Assembly (NCBI RefSeq): GCF_029351045.1
Contig: NZ_JARKIN010000001.1
Coordinates: 3,106,001 to 3,170,000, forward strand
Source of the DNA: Streptomyces sp. WMMB303
GTDB taxonomy: Bacteria > Actinomycetota > Actinomycetes > Streptomycetales > Streptomycetaceae
Length of the DNA stretch: 64,000 nucleotides
Direction: 5' to 3'
Each line of letters opens with the position of its first letter. Positions within the stretch are counted from its first letter, which is position 1. A program made the translations under genes and the position numbers. The notes beneath the pieces were generated by a model. It worked only from the letters and a program-made list of their open reading frames with translations, ran no database searches and was not told the origin of the DNA. Positions 60,673-64,000 of this stretch are shown piece after piece.

Positions 60673-60758
60673 GTTGTCTGCCAGATCTGAAAGTTGGCGA
60701 CCAACTCACCCAGTACCTTCCCAGTTGTCCACCATCTGGAAACATCTTCTGGACAACT
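60673..60758. promoter_or_regulatory. Repeat-rich operator region of the GntR cluster
   Basis: GTTGTCTGCCA (60673-60683) and GTTGTCCACCA (60724-60734) are direct repeats. AGTTGTCC (60723-60730) is inverted at 60751-60758. AGTTGG/CCAACT (60692-60706) and CAGATCTG (60682-60689) are palindromes. The elements sit between the divergent small membrane gene and the GntR gene, as expected of an autoregulatory operator. Confidence 0.6.
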
Positions 60759-60780
60759 AACGGCCCGTGAGGCGAAGTTG

Positions 60781-60786
60781 TATGGT
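60781..60786 (+). promoter_or_regulatory. -10 box of the GntR gene (leaderless layout)
   Basis: TATGGT ends 6 nt before the GTG at 60793. Confidence 0.45.
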
Positions 60787-60792
60787 CGTCGC

Positions 60793-61659
60793 GTGACCAG
60801 GAAGCCGACGTCCGCAAGCGGCCGCCGCCCGCGCGATGTGGTCGCTGACACCCTCCGCGAGCAGATCCGGACCGGAAGACTCCAGGCCGGCACCCGCCTG
60901 CCCACCCAACGGGAGCTGGAAGCCGAGTTCTCCGTGGGCCGCAGTGCCGTCCGCGAAGCCCTGGCGGCCCTCGCCCAGGAAGGGTTCCTGGAGAACGTGG
61001 GCCGTGGCGCCTCCCCGACCGTCGCCGAGCCCACCCACCACGCGGAGGCCCCGCGCAGTGCGGGAGTGGAGCTGGCCGACCGGCTGCACGAGGCGTTCCA
61101 GACCGAGCACATCACCATCGACGCCTTCTCCCTCACCACCGAAACCCTCAACAACGCGCTGGCCTGGCCCGTCCGCCAGGTCATGGACCACCAGCTCACC
61201 CCCCACTCGGTCACCGCCCGCGTCCTCGTACCCAGCCTGCAGGCCAGACTGGCCCTCCCGCGGCTCATCGACGATCCGGAAGACCCCAAACCCCGCGAAC
61301 GGCTGCACCGGATGCAGACCACCTACGTCGACGCGCTAAGCAACTCCCTGCACTCCCTCGCCCCGTTCGGCACCACGGTGACGCTGACGGTCCGCGCCGT
61401 ACCGCTCACCCCCACCCACAAGCTCTACCTGCTCAACGGCGACGAGGCGCTCATCGGCTACTACCAGGTCGTCAAGAACGAGGAAGCCGCCTACCGCGGC
61501 GAGCAACTCGCCCTCTACGACGTCCTCGGCCTCACCGCCAAGCTCTTCCGCTCGGTGCGGGGCCCGGAGGCGCGGGACGAACAGGAAGCCAGCTTCGTGA
61601 CGGAGTCCCAGCAGTTCTTCGACTCCCTGTGGGACACCATCGCCACCCCCTTCGGGTGA
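60793..61659 (+). CDS. GntR-family regulator with unrecognised sensor domain
   Basis: A 288-aa protein with an N-terminal GntR winged helix (RPRDVVADTLREQIRTGRLQ, RLPTQRELEAEFSVGRSAVR, AALAQEGFLENVGRG) and a C-terminal domain (about 85-285) that does not look like FCD, UTRA or MocR. It has HITIDAFSLTTETLN, RLHRMQTTYVDALSNSLHSL and VKNEEAAYRGEQLALYDVLG. It is encoded just before a phosphotransferase and a HAD hydrolase on the same strand and probably senses a metabolite or nucleotide handled by them. The start is GTG, with a leaderless-type promoter in an operator-rich region. Confidence 0.88.
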   Translation: MTRKPTSASGRRPRDVVADTLREQIRTGRLQAGTRLPTQRELEAEFSVGRSAVREALAALAQEGFLENVGRGASPTVAEPTHHAEAPRSAGVELADRLHEAFQTEHITIDAFSLTTETLNNALAWPVRQVMDHQLTPHSVTARVLVPSLQARLALPRLIDDPEDPKPRERLHRMQTTYVDALSNSLHSLAPFGTTVTLTVRAVPLTPTHKLYLLNGDEALIGYYQVVKNEEAAYRGEQLALYDVLGLTAKLFRSVRGPEARDEQEASFVTESQQFFDSLWDTIATPFG

Positions 61660-61760
61660 CCGGCGAGGACGCCGCGAGAACCGGTCCGGCAGCGCCCGGT
61701 ACAGTTCCGGCACCCCGGTGATCTCCGTGGCCGCGCCCACCGCCCCGAGGACAGCTCCCG

Positions 61761-62891
61761 ATGACCTCTCCCGCCCTCCAGCAGGCCGAAGCGATCGGTG
61801 CCGTGGACGGCCCGCTGGCGGGATACCACCGCGAGTGGTACGTGGTGCGGCCCCAGGGCGAGCTGACGAGGCTGGGCCGAGTGAAGATCGGCGAACCGCG
61901 CGAGGACGCCCTGTGGTTCGACCGGCGGTACTTCGCCTCGGAGGACGAGGTACTGCTCGACCTGGCCCGACTCGGCGTGCCCCGCGTACCCCCCGTCCAC
62001 CGGGTCCGCCGGTCGGGCACGGTCTTCCACGGGTTCATCGAGGGCCGGACCCTCGCGTCCCTCACCCCGCGCGGCCACCCCGTCGCCCCCGGCCACCTGC
62101 GGCAGATCATCGAGCGGTTCGTCTCCCTGAGCCGGCTGCGCCCCGGTGACCTGCACGCCCGCCTGCTCCGCGACACCCCCGGCCGGGCGCCGGAGCGCGG
62201 CGCCGCCCCGCCCGGGCCCGCCGCGGACGAGGGGCCCGGCCCGGGCGGAAGCAGTGCGCACTTCCTCCGCGAACTCCTCGCCTTCACCCGGGAACACGCA
62301 CACCGCGCCCGCCTGCCGCAGTTCGGCCCGCTCTTCGCCCGCCTCGGCATCCCGCCGGACGTGCTGGGACCGCACTCCCGGCCGGCCGCCGAAGCCGCAC
62401 AGCTGACCGACCGGCCACCCTGCCTGCTCCACGGTGACCTGCACCGGGCCAACTTCATCGTCGACCCGGCCGACGCGCTGTGGACCATCGACTGGGAGCT
62501 GGCCGCGTTCGGTGACCCGCTCTACGACCTGGCGACACACCTCTACCTGATGGACTATCCGCCCCGGCAGCGCTCCCAGGTCATCGACCAGTGGCGGCAG
62601 GCCGTCACCGCGGTACTGCCCGGAGCCGACGCCGGACTCGCGGACGACCTCCCCCGCTATCTCGCCTACAAACGCGCCCAGTCCGTCTTCGCCGACGTGG
62701 TCCGGCAGGCCGTCGCGGTCGGCGCCGCCCACGGCACCCCGGCGCAGGCCGACCGGCTCGGCCGTACCGCCAAGCTCGTGCACGACATCCTCGCCCGCGC
62801 CGCCGAACCGCTGGAGCTGACCGACGTGCCCAGCCCCGGAGCGATCGAGCTGGCGTACGCCGACCTGTGCGCAGCACCGCAGCTCCGCTGA
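61761..62891 (+). CDS. APH-family phosphotransferase (kinase-like)
   Basis: A 376-aa phosphotransferase of the aminoglycoside phosphotransferase/choline kinase fold. An N-lobe (19-110, WYVVRPQGELTRLGRVKIGE with its candidate ATP-binding Lys) is followed by the catalytic loop CLLHGDLHRANFIVD (Brenner motif H-G-D-x-H-x-x-N) and the metal site TIDWELAAFGDPLYDLATHL. The substrate is uncertain: the context with HAD phosphatase and GntR points to a sugar or nucleotide metabolite, not an antibiotic. The ATG has GAGGA upstream. It is 102 nt after the GntR gene. Confidence 0.9.
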   Translation: MTSPALQQAEAIGAVDGPLAGYHREWYVVRPQGELTRLGRVKIGEPREDALWFDRRYFASEDEVLLDLARLGVPRVPPVHRVRRSGTVFHGFIEGRTLASLTPRGHPVAPGHLRQIIERFVSLSRLRPGDLHARLLRDTPGRAPERGAAPPGPAADEGPGPGGSSAHFLRELLAFTREHAHRARLPQFGPLFARLGIPPDVLGPHSRPAAEAAQLTDRPPCLLHGDLHRANFIVDPADALWTIDWELAAFGDPLYDLATHLYLMDYPPRQRSQVIDQWRQAVTAVLPGADAGLADDLPRYLAYKRAQSVFADVVRQAVAVGAAHGTPAQADRLGRTAKLVHDILARAAEPLELTDVPSPGAIELAYADLCAAPQLR

Positions 62892-63009
62892 CCGCGACCA
62901 CCGGCCGCTGCCCACCCCACGGAAACGCCTGCGACAATCACTGCCTGCCCGGCCGACGGCGCTGCCCCGGCAACGGGACGGCCGAGGCCCACGAACGGGG
63001 ACACGGAGG

Positions 63010-63735
63010 ATGGTGGCCGCAGTGCAGCCTCAGAACAACTCGGCTCGGATCAGCTCGGCAGAGTGCGTGATATTCGACTTCGACGGCCCGTTGTGCCACC
63101 TCTTCGCCCGGCACACCGCCGCCTCGGTGGCCGCCACACTGCGCGCGACCTACGCCGACGGCCCCGACGGCCCGGCCGCGGGCTGGCCCGAGACCTCCGA
63201 CCCGCTGCGGCTGCTGACCGCCGCCTTCGACGACAGCACACTGCTGCCGCCGGAGAGCGCACGGCGGATGGAGCAGTCCCTGTCGAGCGAAGAGGTCGCC
63301 GCCGCGGCGGTCGCCTTCCCCACCGGATACGCGGACGCCCTCGTACGCACCCTGCACGCCACGGGCCGCACGATAGCCGTCGCCACCGACAACTCCGCCG
63401 AGGCCGTACGGCGCTACCTCGCCGGACGCAACCTGTTGGAACCCTTCGGCGAACGGCTGTGCGGACGGGTGTGCAACGGCACCGGCCTGCGACTGAAGCC
63501 CGACCCGGACTGCGTGCTGCGTGCCCTGGAGTCGACCGGCGCGGACGCGGCCGTCACGACGATGATCGGGGACTCCGCGCAGGACGCGACGGCCGCCCGA
63601 GCCGCCGGGGTCGGCTTCGTGGGCTACGCACGCAACGAGCGCAAGGCGCGGGAGCTGCGCGCGGCCGGAGCCGAATGGGTCGTCGGATCGCTGCGCGAGG
63701 TCCTGCTCACCGTCGACCCCCTGGCGCACGTCTGA
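63010..63735 (+). CDS. HAD-superfamily hydrolase
   Basis: A 241-aa haloacid-dehalogenase-like phosphatase: the nucleophile motif VIFDFDGPLCHLF (first Asp catalytic), the phosphate-binding Thr in AVATDNSAEAV, the Lys in LKPDPD, and the acidic motif IGDSAQDATAARAAGVGFVG. The cap domain lies between about 30 and 110. It follows the kinase gene by 118 nt on the same strand and probably acts on the same metabolite, forming a phosphorylation/dephosphorylation pair. The ATG at 63010 lies immediately after GGAGG; GTG codons at 63013 and 63022 are alternative starts. Confidence 0.9.
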   Translation: MVAAVQPQNNSARISSAECVIFDFDGPLCHLFARHTAASVAATLRATYADGPDGPAAGWPETSDPLRLLTAAFDDSTLLPPESARRMEQSLSSEEVAAAAVAFPTGYADALVRTLHATGRTIAVATDNSAEAVRRYLAGRNLLEPFGERLCGRVCNGTGLRLKPDPDCVLRALESTGADAAVTTMIGDSAQDATAARAAGVGFVGYARNERKARELRAAGAEWVVGSLREVLLTVDPLAHV

Positions 63736-63864
63736 AGAACCGTCCGCGGGGACGACTGCGAGGACGTCCTCCGGGAGGCCGCCGGGGCACCCTCGGGGAG
63801 GCCCGCGGATCGTCCGAGGAGAGCGCTCGGCCCCGGCAGACCCTCCGGCCCCCGCGGCGGTCCG

Positions 63865-63870
63865 TACGCT
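63865..63870 (+). promoter_or_regulatory. -10 box of the last gene (leaderless layout)
   Basis: TACGCT ends 6 nt before the ATG at 63877. Confidence 0.45.
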
Positions 63871-63876
63871 GGCCCC

Positions 63877-64000
63877 ATGAGTGACGCACCCACCCCCGCG
63901 AGCGAAGAACCGGCACACGACCCCGAGGTCCTCGAACTGGCGCAGCGGATCTTCGACCTGGCCCGGCACGGCGACACCGACACCGTCGCCGCCTACGTCA
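63877..64000 (+). CDS. Start of a probable ankyrin-repeat protein (partial)
   Basis: Only the first 41 codons are present. The reading ends with PEVLELAQRIFDLARHGDTD followed by TVAAYV, the beginning of a helical repeat of the type seen in short Streptomyces ankyrin-repeat proteins. The sequence is cut by the right edge, so the family call is tentative. Confidence 0.6.
   Translation, partial: MSDAPTPASEEPAHDPEVLELAQRIFDLARHGDTDTVAAYV

Overview
The window is high-GC actinobacterial DNA with gene content typical of Streptomyces or a close relative. It carries mycothiol genes (mshA, mshD), glnR, the phoR-phoP pair, the nickel regulator nur, the c-di-GMP anti-sigma factor rsiG, PucR-like, XRE/DUF397 and DUF1416 proteins, a sortase-E LAETG surface protein and one TTA (bldA-type) codon. 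Most of it is core chromosome. No rRNA, tRNA, CRISPR array or transposase was seen.

Layout. 1-8.3 kb: cysS (partial), a PPOX flavoprotein, ispF-ispD, carD, a lipoprotein, phoP-phoR with divergent phoU, and a tiny cysteine-rich protein. 8.4-12 kb: an unpartnered histidine kinase, a cupin, an antitoxin/Doc pair whose toxin lacks a normal start codon, and gpmA. 12-18.3 kb: a transporter, a PucR-like regulator and a 3-hydroxybutyrate-dehydrogenase-like SDR that look like one catabolic unit, then an MFS exporter. 18.3-22.8 kb: an accessory island with a DUF397/XRE pair divergent from a compact operon of small proteins, a 99-aa candidate precursor peptide, an ATP-grasp ligase and a PCMT-like methyltransferase. 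This is the signature of an aspartimide-type graspetide (omega-ester RiPP) locus and is the most interesting system here. 23-29.9 kb: a frameshifted SDR, a secreted protein, GPP34, holin-like/DUF3618 membrane-stress proteins, an acetyltransferase, a YbjN protein, mshA and a methyltransferase. 30-32.8 kb: a PadR/ABC/FtsX-type operon under a perfect 15-bp palindrome.

32.8-64 kb: CHAD and ppk, a second PucR-like regulator, a secreted protein, mshD, an HtrA protease with an MprAB-like two-component system, a LacI regulator, glnR, a hydrolase, a MoaD/ThiS-like protein, an LmeA-like protein, a cysteine-containing leader peptide followed by a sulfurtransferase/DUF1416 operon and DsrE, a nitrobindin-like protein, an LAETG surface protein, nur, ygfZ, dtd, rsiG, asparaginase, an Eis-like acetyltransferase, a GntR/phosphotransferase/HAD cluster, and the start of a probable ankyrin-repeat gene.

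Three themes link regions. Phosphate: phoR-phoP, phoU, ppk and CHAD. Sulfur and thiol: mshA, mshD and the leader peptide/sulfurtransferase unit. Nitrogen: glnR and asparaginase. Nineteen genes show a -10-like hexamer ending 6 or 7 nt before the start codon, the layout of leaderless mRNAs. Compared with my memory of the S. coelicolor gene order, the 33-64 kb block appears inverted relative to the 1-29 kb block, with a junction near 30-33 kb.
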